Notes: generated by a model from the sequence alone, not told the origin. A stretch of DNA of 64,000 bases from CAZDKK01 sp964506245 (GCA_964506245.1 CAZDKK010000019.1:1-64000), one strand, 5' to 3'. Counted from the first letter of the stretch, positions 1 through 10,156 are shown. Made by a program: numbers and translations.

Positions 1-1
1 C

Positions 2-973
2 GAGCTGGGCGGCGAGCGCGACGAGACGCTCGAGCCCGCCGGCGCCGGCGGCAATCTAGAGCCGGCGGAGCCCGCGGAGCTGCTCGTCCACGTGGCCTTC
101 CGGGGCGGGCGGGTGGAAGCCTTCGCCAACCCCCGCGAGATCGAGCTGCGCGACGGCGATCGCGTCGTGGTCGAAGCGGAGCGCGGCGTTGACCTCGGCC
201 GGATCGTCACCTGTGAGGGGCCTGACCTCAAGCGGCGCAAGGGCCAGACCCTGCGCTCGATCGTGCGCCACGCCACCGAGGACGAGATCCAGAGGCTGGC
301 GACCATCATGGCGGAGGACCGGGAAGCGCTCGAGATCTGCCGGGGCCGGGCGGCTCACTTCCAGCTCGAGATGAAGGTGATCGACGCGGAGACGCAGTTC
401 GACGGCAACCGGGTGACCTTCTACTTCACGGCCGATCACCGCGTCGACTTCCGCGAGCTCGTGCGCGACCTGGCGAGCATCTTTCGCACGCGCATCGAGC
501 TGCGCCAGGTCGGGGCCCGCGATGCCGCCCGCCGCTGCGATGGCATGGGGCTCTGCGGCCGTCCGCTCTGCTGCAACAGCTTCCTGCGCGAGTTCGAGCC
601 GGTGACGCTCAAGATGGCCAAAGAGCAGAGCCTGGCGCTCAACCCCGCCAAGATCTCGGGCGCCTGCGGCCGGTTGATGTGCTGCCTCACCTACGAGTGC
701 GCGGCCTACCAGCAGGCGAACCGCCAGTCCCCCGGCCTCGGATCGCGGTGGGTTCTCGACGGGCGCACGGTCACCGTGCGCCTGCGCGACGCGGGCAACC
801 ACCGCGTCTTCGTCGAAGACGAAGCCGGGCAGCTCGTGCCGGTGGATCTGGACGCCTTTGCCGAGGGCCAGGCGACGCCCGCACCGCGGATCGAGGAACC
901 GGCCGAGGAGGCTCAGGAGAGCGGCGATCGCGAGCCCGACAGCGACGAGACCGACCCATCCGAGCCACGCTGA
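2..973 (+). CDS. ricT: PSP1-family protein RicT/YaaT (5' end outside window)
   Basis: The PSP1 C-terminal family includes Bacillus RicT (YaaT), part of an Fe-S-containing complex acting on RNA processing and development. The reading frame is open to the left edge with no stop. The nearest start inside is a GTG at 92, but the conserved beta-strand (LLVHVAFRGG) already begins before it, so the true start is probably outside. Counting from that GTG, a cysteine cluster typical of the family is visible: C155, C160 and C161 in a CGRPLCC motif, and C192, C197 and C198 in a CGRLMCC motif. The C-terminal 40 residues are acidic and low complexity. The stop TGA overlaps the ATG of tatD (TGATG), so the two are translationally coupled. 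In many bacteria this gene sits by holB, tatD and rsmA, as seen here in part. Confidence 0.88.
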   Translation, partial: ELGGERDETLEPAGAGGNLEPAEPAELLVHVAFRGGRVEAFANPREIELRDGDRVVVEAERGVDLGRIVTCEGPDLKRRKGQTLRSIVRHATEDEIQRLATIMAEDREALEICRGRAAHFQLEMKVIDAETQFDGNRVTFYFTADHRVDFRELVRDLASIFRTRIELRQVGARDAARRCDGMGLCGRPLCCNSFLREFEPVTLKMAKEQSLALNPAKISGACGRLMCCLTYECAAYQQANRQSPGLGSRWVLDGRTVTVRLRDAGNHRVFVEDEAGQLVPVDLDAFAEGQATPAPRIEEPAEEAQESGDREPDSDETDPSEPR

Positions 974-1770
974 TGATCGACACGCATGCCCACCTCCACC
1001 TGCCCGACTTCGACGCCGACCGCGAGCGGGTGCTCGCTCGTGACTTCGCGCTCGGGGTGACGGGCATCGTGGAGGTCTGCATCTCCCCGGAGCGCTGGCC
1101 GCTCGTCGAGGAGCTGGCCGCGGCCGACCCGCGTGTGGTTGCCACCGCCGGCATCCACCCGCACGCGGCCGCCCGCGCGTCGGCGGCCGACCTGACGGCG
1201 CTCGAGGCCCGCTGCGCGCAGCCCCACGTCGTGGCGGTGGGGGAGACCGGCATCGATACCTACCGCGACTACGCTCCGCTCGAGGCGCAGCGGAGCCTCT
1301 TCGCGGCCCAGGTGGCGCTGGCGCGCGCGAGCGGGCTCCCGCTGGTCGTCCACTGCCGCGCGGCCTTTGACGAGGTTCTTGCAATCCTGGACCGCGAGGG
1401 ACGGGGTGGGGTGCGCGGCGTCTTCCACTGCTTCTCGGGCGGCGCGACCGAGGCCCGCGAGCTCTTCGCGCGCGGCTTTCACATCGGGCTGGGCGGGGCG
1501 GTGACCTACGCGCCCGATCGCTGGCGGGGGATCCTGCGCGAGGTGCCGCTCGAGGCTGTGCTGCTCGAGACGGACTGCCCCTACCTGAAGCCCGAGCCGG
1601 ACCGCAAGGGGCGCTGCGAGCCGGCTCACGTGCTGCGCACCGCCGAGGTCGTGGCGGCGCTCATGGCCGTCGCGGTCCCGCGGCTCATCGCGGCGGCGGA
1701 TGCCAACGCCGAGGCGCTGTTCGGTGTCCGCTTCCCCGCGCGAGAGGGTGCGGGCGAGGGGACGGCGTGA
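973..1770 (+). CDS. tatD: TatD-family metal-dependent hydrolase (DNase)
   Basis: A TIM-barrel amidohydrolase-like nuclease of 265 residues, the normal family length, acting in the cytoplasm as a metal-dependent DNase or D-aminoacyl hydrolase. Visible metal-site motifs in order are the N-terminal DTHAHLH (H5, H7), GETGID (E91), HCRAAFDE (H127), HCFSGG (H152) and the ETDCPY motif with D201. The ATG start overlaps the ricT stop. Its own stop TGA overlaps the GTG of rsmA (GTGA). The C-terminal six or seven residues are Gly/Glu rich and non-conserved. The ricT-tatD-rsmA order is a common bacterial arrangement, which supports the call. Substrate in this organism cannot be read from sequence. Confidence 0.93.
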   Translation: MIDTHAHLHLPDFDADRERVLARDFALGVTGIVEVCISPERWPLVEELAAADPRVVATAGIHPHAAARASAADLTALEARCAQPHVVAVGETGIDTYRDYAPLEAQRSLFAAQVALARASGLPLVVHCRAAFDEVLAILDREGRGGVRGVFHCFSGGATEARELFARGFHIGLGGAVTYAPDRWRGILREVPLEAVLLETDCPYLKPEPDRKGRCEPAHVLRTAEVVAALMAVAVPRLIAAADANAEALFGVRFPAREGAGEGTA

Positions 1771-2714
1771 ATCCGCCGGGCGAGCGCGATTGGCTGCGCC
1801 GCGCCGAGGTTCGCCCCCGGCGCGGGTGGGGGCAGTGCTTCCTCATCAACGCCCGCATCCCTGAGCGCCTGGTCGCCGCCTGGAATCTCCCCCCTGACAC
1901 GGGTGTACTGGAGATCGGCGCCGGCGCGGGGGCCATGACGCTGCCGCTCCTGGCGCGCGGCCTGACCGTGGTGGCGGTCGAGCGCGACGAGCGGCTGTGT
2001 GCGCTGGTGCACGAGCGGGCAACGCTGGCTCGGCCGGCAGGCACGCTGCGCCTGGTGTGCCGAAACGTCCTCGAGCTTGAGCCGGGGTCGGTTCTTCGGG
2101 CGAGCGGCTGGCCAGCGGGGCGGGAGCCAGCGGAGGCCGGGCCCGCGGTGACGGAGCCGTGGCCCGCGCGCTGGGTCGTGGTGGGCAACTTGCCCTACGC
2201 GATCACATCGCCGATTCTGGAGTGGGCGGTGCGGCACCGCCGCTGGTTCGACTGGGCCGCCTTCATGCTCCAGCGTGAGGTGGCCGCGCGCCTGCTGGCC
2301 CGACCGGGAAGCGGCGAGTACGGTTCCCTGACCGTGTGGGTCGGCTACCACTTCCGGGTGGAGAAGGAAATGGCTGTGGGTGCGGCCAACTTCTGGCCGA
2401 TGCCGAAGGTGGAGTCTACCGTCGTGCGGCTGCGGCCGCATGAGGCCCCGCCGGTCGAGGTGCCCTCGGCGCGGGCCCTCGAGCGGGTGGTGCGGGCCGC
2501 TTTCTCGCACCGGCGCAAGATGATCGGCGGGTCGCTCTCACGCGGCCTCGAGGTCGATCGCGACGCGGTCGAGGCGGCGCTGCACGAGGCGGGCATCGAC
2601 CCGCGCCGGCGGGCCGAGTCCTGCTCGTTGGGGGAGTTCGCGGCCCTCACGCGCAGTCTGTGGGCGGCGGGTCTGGCCGCCGATGAGAGGGCTGGAGAAG
2701 GGGGGGAGGCATGA
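1767..2714 (+). CDS. rsmA: 16S rRNA dimethyladenosine transferase RsmA (KsgA)
   Basis: Uses S-adenosylmethionine to dimethylate two adjacent adenosines near the 3' end of 16S rRNA during small-subunit assembly. Seen: the N-terminal substrate loop GQCFL (residues 22-26), where most members have GQNFL; the SAM-binding stretch LEIGAGAGAMT near residue 50; acidic VAVERD; and the catalytic NLPY motif at N141-Y144. At 315 residues it is longer than the usual 265-280, mainly because of a Pro/Ala/Gly-rich insertion at about residues 111-135 just before the catalytic strand. It starts with GTG in a four-base overlap with tatD and ends in an ATGA overlap with the next gene. The function is secure; the Cys in place of Asn in the first motif is unusual. 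Confidence 0.93.
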   Translation: MNPPGERDWLRRAEVRPRRGWGQCFLINARIPERLVAAWNLPPDTGVLEIGAGAGAMTLPLLARGLTVVAVERDERLCALVHERATLARPAGTLRLVCRNVLELEPGSVLRASGWPAGREPAEAGPAVTEPWPARWVVVGNLPYAITSPILEWAVRHRRWFDWAAFMLQREVAARLLARPGSGEYGSLTVWVGYHFRVEKEMAVGAANFWPMPKVESTVVRLRPHEAPPVEVPSARALERVVRAAFSHRRKMIGGSLSRGLEVDRDAVEAALHEAGIDPRRRAESCSLGEFAALTRSLWAAGLAADERAGEGGEA

Positions 2715-3481
2715 CAGAGAAGGGGATGATCGGCATCGTCCTGGCCGGCGGGCTGGGCACGCGCCTGCACCCGCTCACCAAGGTCACCAACAAGCACCTG
2801 CTCCCGGTCTTCGATCAGCCGATGATCCACTACCCGATCGCGACCCTCGTGCAAGCGGGCATCCGCGACATCCTGCTCGTCACCGGCGGCAACAGCGCGG
2901 GGGACTTTCTCAAGCTGCTGGGCAACGGCAAGGAGTTCGGCCTGTCGCACCTGGACTACGTCTACCAGGAGGGGGAGGGTGGGATCGCCGCGGCGCTCTC
3001 GCTGGCCCGCTATTACGCGGAAGGCCGGCGCATCGTCGTCGTCCTGGGAGACAACATCATCGAGGACGACATCACGCCCTTCGTCCAGGCTTACCGGCGC
3101 CAGGAGCGCGGCGCCAAGATCCTCCTCAAGGAAGTGCCGGATCCCAAGCGCTTCGGCGTCGCCGAGCTGGCCGGCGACCGGGTGGTGCGCATCGAGGAGA
3201 AGCCCCGGCGCCCCAAATCCTCCTATGCCGTCACCGGCATCTACATGTACGATGCCCGGGTTTTCTCGATCATCGACGGCCTGACCCCGTCGGGTCGCAA
3301 CGAGCTCGAGATCACGGACGTCAATAACGACTACATCGAACGCGGTGAGATGACCTTCGATTTCCTGAAGGGCTGGTGGACCGACGCGGGCACCTTCGAC
3401 TCGCTGCTGCGCGCCACGCTGCTGACGGCGCGCCGCAAGCAGGGATCGCTCGAGCGCTGGCGGGGCGCCTTGGGGGACTGA
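2711..3481 (+). CDS. Sugar nucleotidyltransferase (RmlA/glucose-1-phosphate thymidylyltransferase-like)
   Basis: A 256-residue nucleotidyltransferase that would join an NTP to a sugar 1-phosphate for cell-surface polysaccharide precursors. The N-terminus carries the signature AGGLGTRLHPLT (residues 12-23), K28 and LLPVFDQPMI, which closely match dTTP:glucose-1-phosphate thymidylyltransferases. A VLGDNI motif lies near residue 115, and an EEKP motif near residue 162. It is about 30 residues shorter than RmlA, missing the C-terminal helical part, so sugar and nucleotide specificity stay open. ATG overlaps the rsmA stop by four bases. No other rml or glycan genes lie nearby, so its pathway cannot be placed. 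It could equally be a general NDP-sugar pyrophosphorylase. Confidence 0.85.
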   Translation: MTEKGMIGIVLAGGLGTRLHPLTKVTNKHLLPVFDQPMIHYPIATLVQAGIRDILLVTGGNSAGDFLKLLGNGKEFGLSHLDYVYQEGEGGIAAALSLARYYAEGRRIVVVLGDNIIEDDITPFVQAYRRQERGAKILLKEVPDPKRFGVAELAGDRVVRIEEKPRRPKSSYAVTGIYMYDARVFSIIDGLTPSGRNELEITDVNNDYIERGEMTFDFLKGWWTDAGTFDSLLRATLLTARRKQGSLERWRGALGD

Positions 3482-3487
3482 GCCGCG

Positions 3488-5407
3488 ATGGCGACCGGGT
3501 CGCGCTGGACAGGAGGGTGCCGCGCTGGGCGGCTGGCGGGGGGAGCCGTGCTGTTCCTGGCCCTCGCTTGCCCCGCGGGGCGCGCCGACTCCGACGCATC
3601 TTCGCCGCTGGATCGCTACAAGATCCACCCGGTCTACAACACGACCTACGACGTCCTGCGCGAACAGAAGACGTGGAAGCAGAAGCTGAACTTCGACCGC
3701 CACATCGTGCTGGCCGATTTCAAGAGCCAGTTCGACATCATGAAGAAGAAGGACAAGCGGCGCAACGACTACGAGCAGACGCAGCGCAAGGTCAGCCTCG
3801 ACGCGGAGCGCCGCAGGGGGGGGCTGCGGCTCTACGCTTCCGCGGACATCAACCGTGATCGCGTGGACCAGACCATCTCGAGCCGCCAGGTCGACAGCGA
3901 CAACGTCACGCTGGGGGGCGAGACCACCCTCCTCTCGCACGCCACGAATTCGCTGAAGTGCACGCTCGATGGGGGGGTGGTGCGCAATCACGAGGTGAAC
4001 ATCCGCCGCCGCACCAATGGCTACACCGCGGACTCGACCGATGCGTCCGGACTGCGGGGCGGGGCGGGGCTCTCGGCCACCCTCGATCGCGGGGAGGCGC
4101 TTTCATTCAAAGCGGACTTGAAGCTCGACGCCGCGCAGAAGGAGTCCGAGTCGATCCACGAGGAGCTGACCGGGACGAGCCGAGTCACTACGCCCAAGAA
4201 GGCCACGGATCGGGACCGGAACGTCACGGTCAGCTCCACGTCGCAGTGGACGCACTTCGACGAGGCCAAGGTGCAGCTCCAGGGCAGCTACGGGGATGCG
4301 ACGTCCCAGTATTACGAGGCCAGCCAGCAGGCGCAGGAGACCCGCGTGACGCGGCGGCGCGACGTGAGCGTGCTCGTCGAGGGCGATCTGACGTCCACCC
4401 TCTACTACTCGTTGAACATGGGCAACAAGTACACCCTGCTCGACTACGATCTCGCGGCGCGGGACCGCGAGACGCGCGACTCCGACCTGTCGACGCAGGC
4501 CGGCTACACGATCGAGCACGTGCCCCTCCTGTCGGGCACCGACATCGTCTGCGGGCTGTCGGCCGGCGAGGGCGAGGTCCGGGTCCAGACGGGCAACGAC
4601 TACCGGACAGAACGGGCGCAGGTGAGCGGCGAGCTGACCCGGCCCATCGGGTCCCGCCTGACCCTCTCGGCCAAGGGCGAGTACCAGCTCATCCAGGACT
4701 TCTACGACGACGTGACCCTGGATCAGGACCAGGTCACGGAGCGGTACAACGTGGGCGCGCGCTATGTCCCCTCGGATGCCTTCCGGAGCTCCGTCAACTA
4801 CCGCATCGACAACCGCGAGACGATCATGATCTCGAGCGAGGTCTCCTCCGGCAACCAGGAGCAGGAGGACTACGCGGTCGTGGCCGAGTACAGCGCCACG
4901 CTGCCGGCCGCCATCCAGGCCAAGCAGTCCTTCCAGGTCCAGGCGTCGTATCAGAGCTACGTCTTCACGCCGGAGGAGAACTCCCTGGCGCGCACAAACC
5001 GCCTCACCACCACCCTCGACGTGCCCCTCCTGGAGAAGACCAGGGTCACCCTGCGCCACGACTTCCTGAAGACCGACAGCGGCGCCTACATCTACGACGA
5101 CGCGGGCGGGGGACGGGCCTACGCGCGGAGCATCGAGCGCCTGCAGCAGAAGCTGCAGACCACGGTCCTCCACGACCTCACCCCGGACATCTTCATCAAG
5201 GTGGACGAGCGCTACGAGCTCACGTACAGCCACACCCTGAGCACCGGGGCGCGGAGCCGGATCGACAAGCTGACCTTCACCTGGGAGCTCGGGTTCGATC
5301 GGCAGTTCCCGAGCGGCTTTCAGGTCTCGGCGCGCGCGGCGCGGACCGCGAGCACCCAGGAGGACGACTACTGGAGCATTCAGGCCGACGCGGGGATGAG
5401 ATTCTGA
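3488..5407 (+). CDS. Predicted outer-membrane beta-barrel protein
   Basis: A 639-residue exported protein I cannot assign to a named family. Residues 1-33 form an Arg-containing N-region, a hydrophobic core (VLFLALACPAG) and a signal-peptidase-like site. The mature part is made of alternating polar/hydrophobic strands separated by charged turns throughout, has almost no Cys after the signal, and ends in ADAGMRF; a terminal Phe is the usual recognition residue for barrel insertion. It is preceded by a six-base gap from the nucleotidyltransferase gene and overlaps the next lipoprotein gene (TGATG), so barrel and lipoprotein are probably made together. Function is unknown: a porin-like, assembly or export role are all possible. 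The segment at about residues 55-105, before the first clear strands, is unusually Lys-rich. Confidence 0.75.
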   Translation: MATGSRWTGGCRAGRLAGGAVLFLALACPAGRADSDASSPLDRYKIHPVYNTTYDVLREQKTWKQKLNFDRHIVLADFKSQFDIMKKKDKRRNDYEQTQRKVSLDAERRRGGLRLYASADINRDRVDQTISSRQVDSDNVTLGGETTLLSHATNSLKCTLDGGVVRNHEVNIRRRTNGYTADSTDASGLRGGAGLSATLDRGEALSFKADLKLDAAQKESESIHEELTGTSRVTTPKKATDRDRNVTVSSTSQWTHFDEAKVQLQGSYGDATSQYYEASQQAQETRVTRRRDVSVLVEGDLTSTLYYSLNMGNKYTLLDYDLAARDRETRDSDLSTQAGYTIEHVPLLSGTDIVCGLSAGEGEVRVQTGNDYRTERAQVSGELTRPIGSRLTLSAKGEYQLIQDFYDDVTLDQDQVTERYNVGARYVPSDAFRSSVNYRIDNRETIMISSEVSSGNQEQEDYAVVAEYSATLPAAIQAKQSFQVQASYQSYVFTPEENSLARTNRLTTTLDVPLLEKTRVTLRHDFLKTDSGAYIYDDAGGGRAYARSIERLQQKLQTTVLHDLTPDIFIKVDERYELTYSHTLSTGARSRIDKLTFTWELGFDRQFPSGFQVSARAARTASTQEDDYWSIQADAGMRF

Positions 5408-6063
5408 TGAATCCGACCAGGAGGTTGGTGAGCCAGCGGGCGGCCCGGTCCGGGCGGAGGGAGAGGCCCGGCGTTGCGGCGGCGCTCGCGCTGGCGGCCG
5501 CCGCGGCCGTGGCCGGGGGCTGCCTGTTCACACCGCGCGAGGCGGAGGAACCCGGCAAGCCGCCACCCGTGGAGTTCGAGCAGCCCATCGCCCCGGAGAT
5601 CGCCCTCAGCAACATCGAGAAGACGCTCGAAGCCAAGTACATCCCGCACTACGAGAACTCGTTCTACGAGGAAGAGGTGCTGATGGAGATGGACCCCGGC
5701 GAGTTCAACGTCGCGGGGGTGACCACGAACCCCTTCCCCGACTGGACGAGGGGCGATGAGGCCGATCGCATGCGCCAGGTCATCAGCAGCATGGACGAGA
5801 ACACGGAGCTGGATGTCATCTGGGACGACGACCCCGCCAGCAAGTGGCGCAGCGGGGAGGACTTCTACGAGGACCTGGAATACCGGCTCGTCTTCAGCAA
5901 GGGCGGGATGCAGATGAGGGTCTACGAGGGCCGGGTCAACCTCTACTTCAAGCAGGAGGGCACCAACTACTACATCTGGAGGTGGAATGACGAACAGGCC
6001 TCCGAAGAGCACCGCACCTGGTGCTACCTGCGCCACGTCCAGAAGTGGGACTACGTTCCCTAG
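5407..6063 (+). CDS. Lipoprotein of unknown function, coupled to outer-membrane barrel gene
   Basis: 218 residues. The N-terminus is long and Arg-rich, then an Ala-rich hydrophobic stretch ends in AVAGGC, a lipobox, so the mature protein should be lipid-anchored. The mature part is acidic with a conserved-looking core of aromatic residues, and ends KWDYVP. It resembles the downstream lipoprotein at 6295-6885 in layout: Pro-rich linker after the Cys, then a helix reading SNIEKTLEAKYIPHYENSFY here and LLNLKTAYLLREVAPYESLL there, then several beta strands and a Trp-rich end. The fold may be NTF2-like, but that is inference. Its ATG overlaps the stop of the barrel gene. No function can be assigned. 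Confidence 0.8.
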   Translation: MNPTRRLVSQRAARSGRRERPGVAAALALAAAAAVAGGCLFTPREAEEPGKPPPVEFEQPIAPEIALSNIEKTLEAKYIPHYENSFYEEEVLMEMDPGEFNVAGVTTNPFPDWTRGDEADRMRQVISSMDENTELDVIWDDDPASKWRSGEDFYEDLEYRLVFSKGGMQMRVYEGRVNLYFKQEGTNYYIWRWNDEQASEEHRTWCYLRHVQKWDYVP

Positions 6064-6187
6064 CGCCCCCGCCGGCACCCTGAGGGCGGAGGTGGTCCGG
6101 AACCGGTCTCGGGGCCGGCGGTTCCAGGGGGGCGGTGACCTGGCCGGCCAGGGCCCTGGCGGAAACTTGCCAAACGGTGGCCGTGTA

Positions 6188-6205
6188 CTCCAATCTTGAT
6201 TGGAG
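6188..6205. promoter_or_regulatory. Perfect inverted repeat upstream of second lipoprotein gene
   Basis: Arms CTCCAATC and GATTGGAG are separated by TT, giving an 18-bp palindrome inside the 231-bp gap between the two lipoprotein genes. It is AT-richer than its surroundings. No convincing -35/-10 pair is visible around it, so it may be an operator, a 5'-leader hairpin or the remains of a terminator for the operon ending at 6063. Confidence 0.5.
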
Positions 6206-6294
6206 GCGCGGGCCCGCATGGTCGATAGGAACCTTGCCGAGCGGCCCGGGCGTTTGCCCGCGCTCAAGCAGCGTACGGACCCAAGGAGACCCCC

Positions 6295-6885
6295 ATGAAC
6301 AGGCACCTGCGGATCCTCGCGCTGGCTGCGCTGGCAGCGGCCGGGGTCGCTCTCATGAGCGGATGCCCGTTTTCCACCGACCCGAAGGACCCTCCTCCAC
6401 CGGAAGACCCGTATTTGCCGCGAACCTCGGCGGCCAATCTGCTCCTCAACCTCAAGACCGCCTATCTCCTGCGGGAGGTGGCGCCCTATGAGAGCCTGCT
6501 GGCCAGGGACTTCGAGTTCTACTTCTCGGAGGAGGATCAGTCGATCGCCGAGAAGCTCACGCGGGACGAGGAGATCTCGATCCACCGCAACATGTTTGGC
6601 TCCGACGAGGTTCAGAACATCACGCTCAGCTTCACGACCGGCGATCTGACCGAGGACGTCAACAAGCCGGACCCCAGGTACCCCGACCGCAATCTCTGGA
6701 CGATCACGCTCACGAACGTCGACCTGACCCTGCGCGTGGTCAACGAGGGGCAGACCACGACCTACGAGCTGCAGGACGGGATCGAGCAGTACTGGTTCCG
6801 CGAGGAGGCCTGGACCGACCGCAAGACCGGGGATAAGATCTGGACGATCGTCCAGTGGAAGGAGCTGACGGACCTGATTCCGTAG
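6295..6885 (+). CDS. Lipoprotein, paralogue-like to the one at 5407-6063
   Basis: 196 residues. Met, Arg and a hydrophobic helix lead to LMSGC, a clear lipobox with Cys near residue 24, followed by an Asp/Pro linker. The rest has a helix near residues 45-65 and several beta strands with acidic loops, ending WTIVQWKELTDLIP. The start is fixed by a strong ribosome-binding site AAGGAG at 6283-6288, six bases before ATG. The overall plan matches the lipoprotein upstream, which suggests duplication and divergence. Both look like small periplasm-facing, possibly NTF2-like domains. No catalytic motif is seen and no named family is recognised. Confidence 0.82.
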   Translation: MNRHLRILALAALAAAGVALMSGCPFSTDPKDPPPPEDPYLPRTSAANLLLNLKTAYLLREVAPYESLLARDFEFYFSEEDQSIAEKLTRDEEISIHRNMFGSDEVQNITLSFTTGDLTEDVNKPDPRYPDRNLWTITLTNVDLTLRVVNEGQTTTYELQDGIEQYWFREEAWTDRKTGDKIWTIVQWKELTDLIP

Positions 6886-6925
6886 GCGCGACCCGCCTGC
6901 GGATCGTCGAGCAGAGGATCCGCCG

Positions 6926-7432
6926 GTGGGCGCCAGACGCAGACCGAGAAGGACAACAGGGGGTGCGGCCTCCCGCAGGCTGACGCCCCTTTTGGTTTGC
7001 TTCCTGGGCGGCTGCCTCGTTACCGTGCTGGTCCTGTGGCATTGGGGCGTTCTGGGCCGCGGGCCGGCTCCCCCGACCCCGATCGCGGACCAGGTCCAGG
7101 CCTCGGCGGGTGAGCTTTCCCCCCCGCGGGCCGAAGCCCTGACCGCGTTGCTCGAGCCGGCAGCCCGCTGGCGCCGCCGCGACATGGGCCCGCCCTTGAG
7201 CTGGACGGGGGCGATCGATGGCTCCGAGAGCCTGCTGCAGTGGAATGCCCGCATCACAGCCGGCGTCGAGAAGCTCGGGCTGCAGGTGCTCGAGGGACGC
7301 GAGGAGATCGTCAACCCGGCCCGCGGCGCGGCCCGCGCGCGCCTCACCTTGGTCATCGGGACCGCCGAGGAGGTCCTGGCCAACCTGGTGATCGAGGCCG
7401 ACCGATCCCGAGCGACGCCCCCGGCCTTCTGA
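6926..7432 (+). CDS. Small single-pass membrane protein, unknown
   Basis: 168 residues from a GTG start. A basic N-terminus (RRRPRR) is followed by one hydrophobic helix at about residues 20-42 (LLVCFLGGCLVTVLVLWHWG), then a Pro-rich linker and a soluble domain with mixed helices and strands ending APPTF-like. Topology by the positive-inside rule puts the soluble part outside the cytoplasm. Starting 40 bases after the lipoprotein gene, it may share its transcript. I do not recognise the family. The pattern of a short helix-strand domain after a single anchor is also seen in envelope biogenesis accessory proteins, but this is only a resemblance. A downstream GTG or ATG start cannot be excluded. 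Confidence 0.6.
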   Translation: MGARRRPRRTTGGAASRRLTPLLVCFLGGCLVTVLVLWHWGVLGRGPAPPTPIADQVQASAGELSPPRAEALTALLEPAARWRRRDMGPPLSWTGAIDGSESLLQWNARITAGVEKLGLQVLEGREEIVNPARGAARARLTLVIGTAEEVLANLVIEADRSRATPPAF

Positions 7433-7514
7433 TCCTGCCCCTTCGCCCGCTCCGCCACCCCCTGGCCTGGGTCCGGGGCGCCCGATCTCCGTGGGCGGGG
7501 AACCGAGAATGCGG

Positions 7515-7544
7515 TTGACCCGCGGCCCGCGGGTCGAATAATAT
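7515..7544 (+). promoter_or_regulatory. Promoter of secD-secF
   Basis: A -35 TTGACC at 7515-7520 and a -10 TAATAT at 7539-7544 with an 18-bp spacer; an alternative -10 AATAAT at 7537-7542 gives 16 bp. This fits the TTGACn-N17/18-TAnnnT form seen at several other genes in the window. It would give a leader of about 45 bases before the secD ATG at 7595. Confidence 0.7.
7517..7535. promoter_or_regulatory. 19-bp palindromic operator candidate in the secD promoter
   Basis: GACCCGCGG and CCGCGGGTC flank a single central C, a perfect palindrome that starts inside the -35 hexamer and fills most of the spacer. A dimeric repressor bound here would block RNA polymerase. It could also be the terminator hairpin of the gene ending at 7432, though no T-tract follows. 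Confidence 0.55.
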
Positions 7545-7594
7545 CCATAGTCTGTGTTCTTGCTGGACGTTATGCGCGGCAGAGGAGATTCGGC

Positions 7595-9175
<1,581 letters not shown>

Positions 9176-9229
9176 CGCTGGGGGCACGCCGGGCGTCGGC
9201 CCGGCGGAAGCCGGAGGGATTTCGGAGCG

Positions 9230-10156
9230 ATGTTCACGATCCTGACCAACACGCACTTCGACTTCATGGGCAAGCGGCGCCTCTTCTACGCGATCTCCCT
9301 GGCCTTGCTCCTGGCGGGCGCCGTCTCGATGATCGCCAAGGGTGGCCTGCGCATGGGCGTCGACTTCGCCGGGGGACGGCTGATCGAGCTGCGCCTGAGC
9401 CAGCTGATCTCGATTCAGGAAATGCGCTCGATCGTCGGCCAGGCCGGCTTTGGAGATGCCGAGCTGCAGGGCGTCCAGGGCTCGAACGACATTCTCATCC
9501 GTATCCCGCTCAGCTCGGCCGATGAGGCCGGGCTCGTCTCGCCCTCCCAGAAGATCCGCGACGCCATCGCCATGCAGCGGCCCGGCGTGACCGCCGAGCT
9601 GATGCGCGAGGAGAACGTGGGGGCCAAGGTCGGCGGGGAGATCCGCAAGCAGGGGTTCCTTGCGATCCTCGTCTCGTTCGCCCTGATCCTGATCTACATA
9701 GCGGTGCGCTTCGAGCCGCTCTTCGGGCTGGCCGGCGTCATTGCCACTTTCCACGACGTCCTGGCCGTGCTGGCGGTCTTCTCCCTGTTGAACAAGGAGA
9801 TCTCGATGTCCGTGGTGGCCGCTTTGATGACCATCGCGGGCTACTCGATCAACGACACGGTCGTCATCTTCGACCGCGTGCGCGAACAGCTGGCGCGGCT
9901 GCGCCGGGAATCCTTCGCCAATGTGATAAACCTGAGCATCAACCAGATGCTCTCGCGCACGATCATCACGAACTCGACGGTCTTCTTCACCACGCTGTCC
10001 CTGCTCTTCTTCGGCGGCGAGGTGCTCCGTGACTTCGCCCTGGCCATGACGATCGGCGCCATCGCCGGGAGCTACTCGACGATCTTCGTCGCCGGGGCGC
10101 TCGTGCTCGACCTGCGCCGCTCGCGGGAGGCCAAGGCCAAGGTGGCCTCGGCGTAG
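9230..10156 (+). CDS. secF: Protein translocase subunit SecF
   Basis: Forms a complex with SecD for the late steps of protein export. 308 residues with a first membrane helix near residues 19-37, the motif GVDFAGGRLIELRL at about residues 43-56, a small periplasmic domain, then five membrane helices including AALMTIAGYSINDTVVIFDRVRE, the hallmark SecF sequence matching that of SecD. Ends in a short basic tail. The spacing of 54 bases after secD contains a GGAGGG ribosome-binding site. Function is secure by sequence and by gene order. Confidence 0.97.
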   Translation: MFTILTNTHFDFMGKRRLFYAISLALLLAGAVSMIAKGGLRMGVDFAGGRLIELRLSQLISIQEMRSIVGQAGFGDAELQGVQGSNDILIRIPLSSADEAGLVSPSQKIRDAIAMQRPGVTAELMREENVGAKVGGEIRKQGFLAILVSFALILIYIAVRFEPLFGLAGVIATFHDVLAVLAVFSLLNKEISMSVVAALMTIAGYSINDTVVIFDRVREQLARLRRESFANVINLSINQMLSRTIITNSTVFFTTLSLLFFGGEVLRDFALAMTIGAIAGSYSTIFVAGALVLDLRRSREAKAKVASA

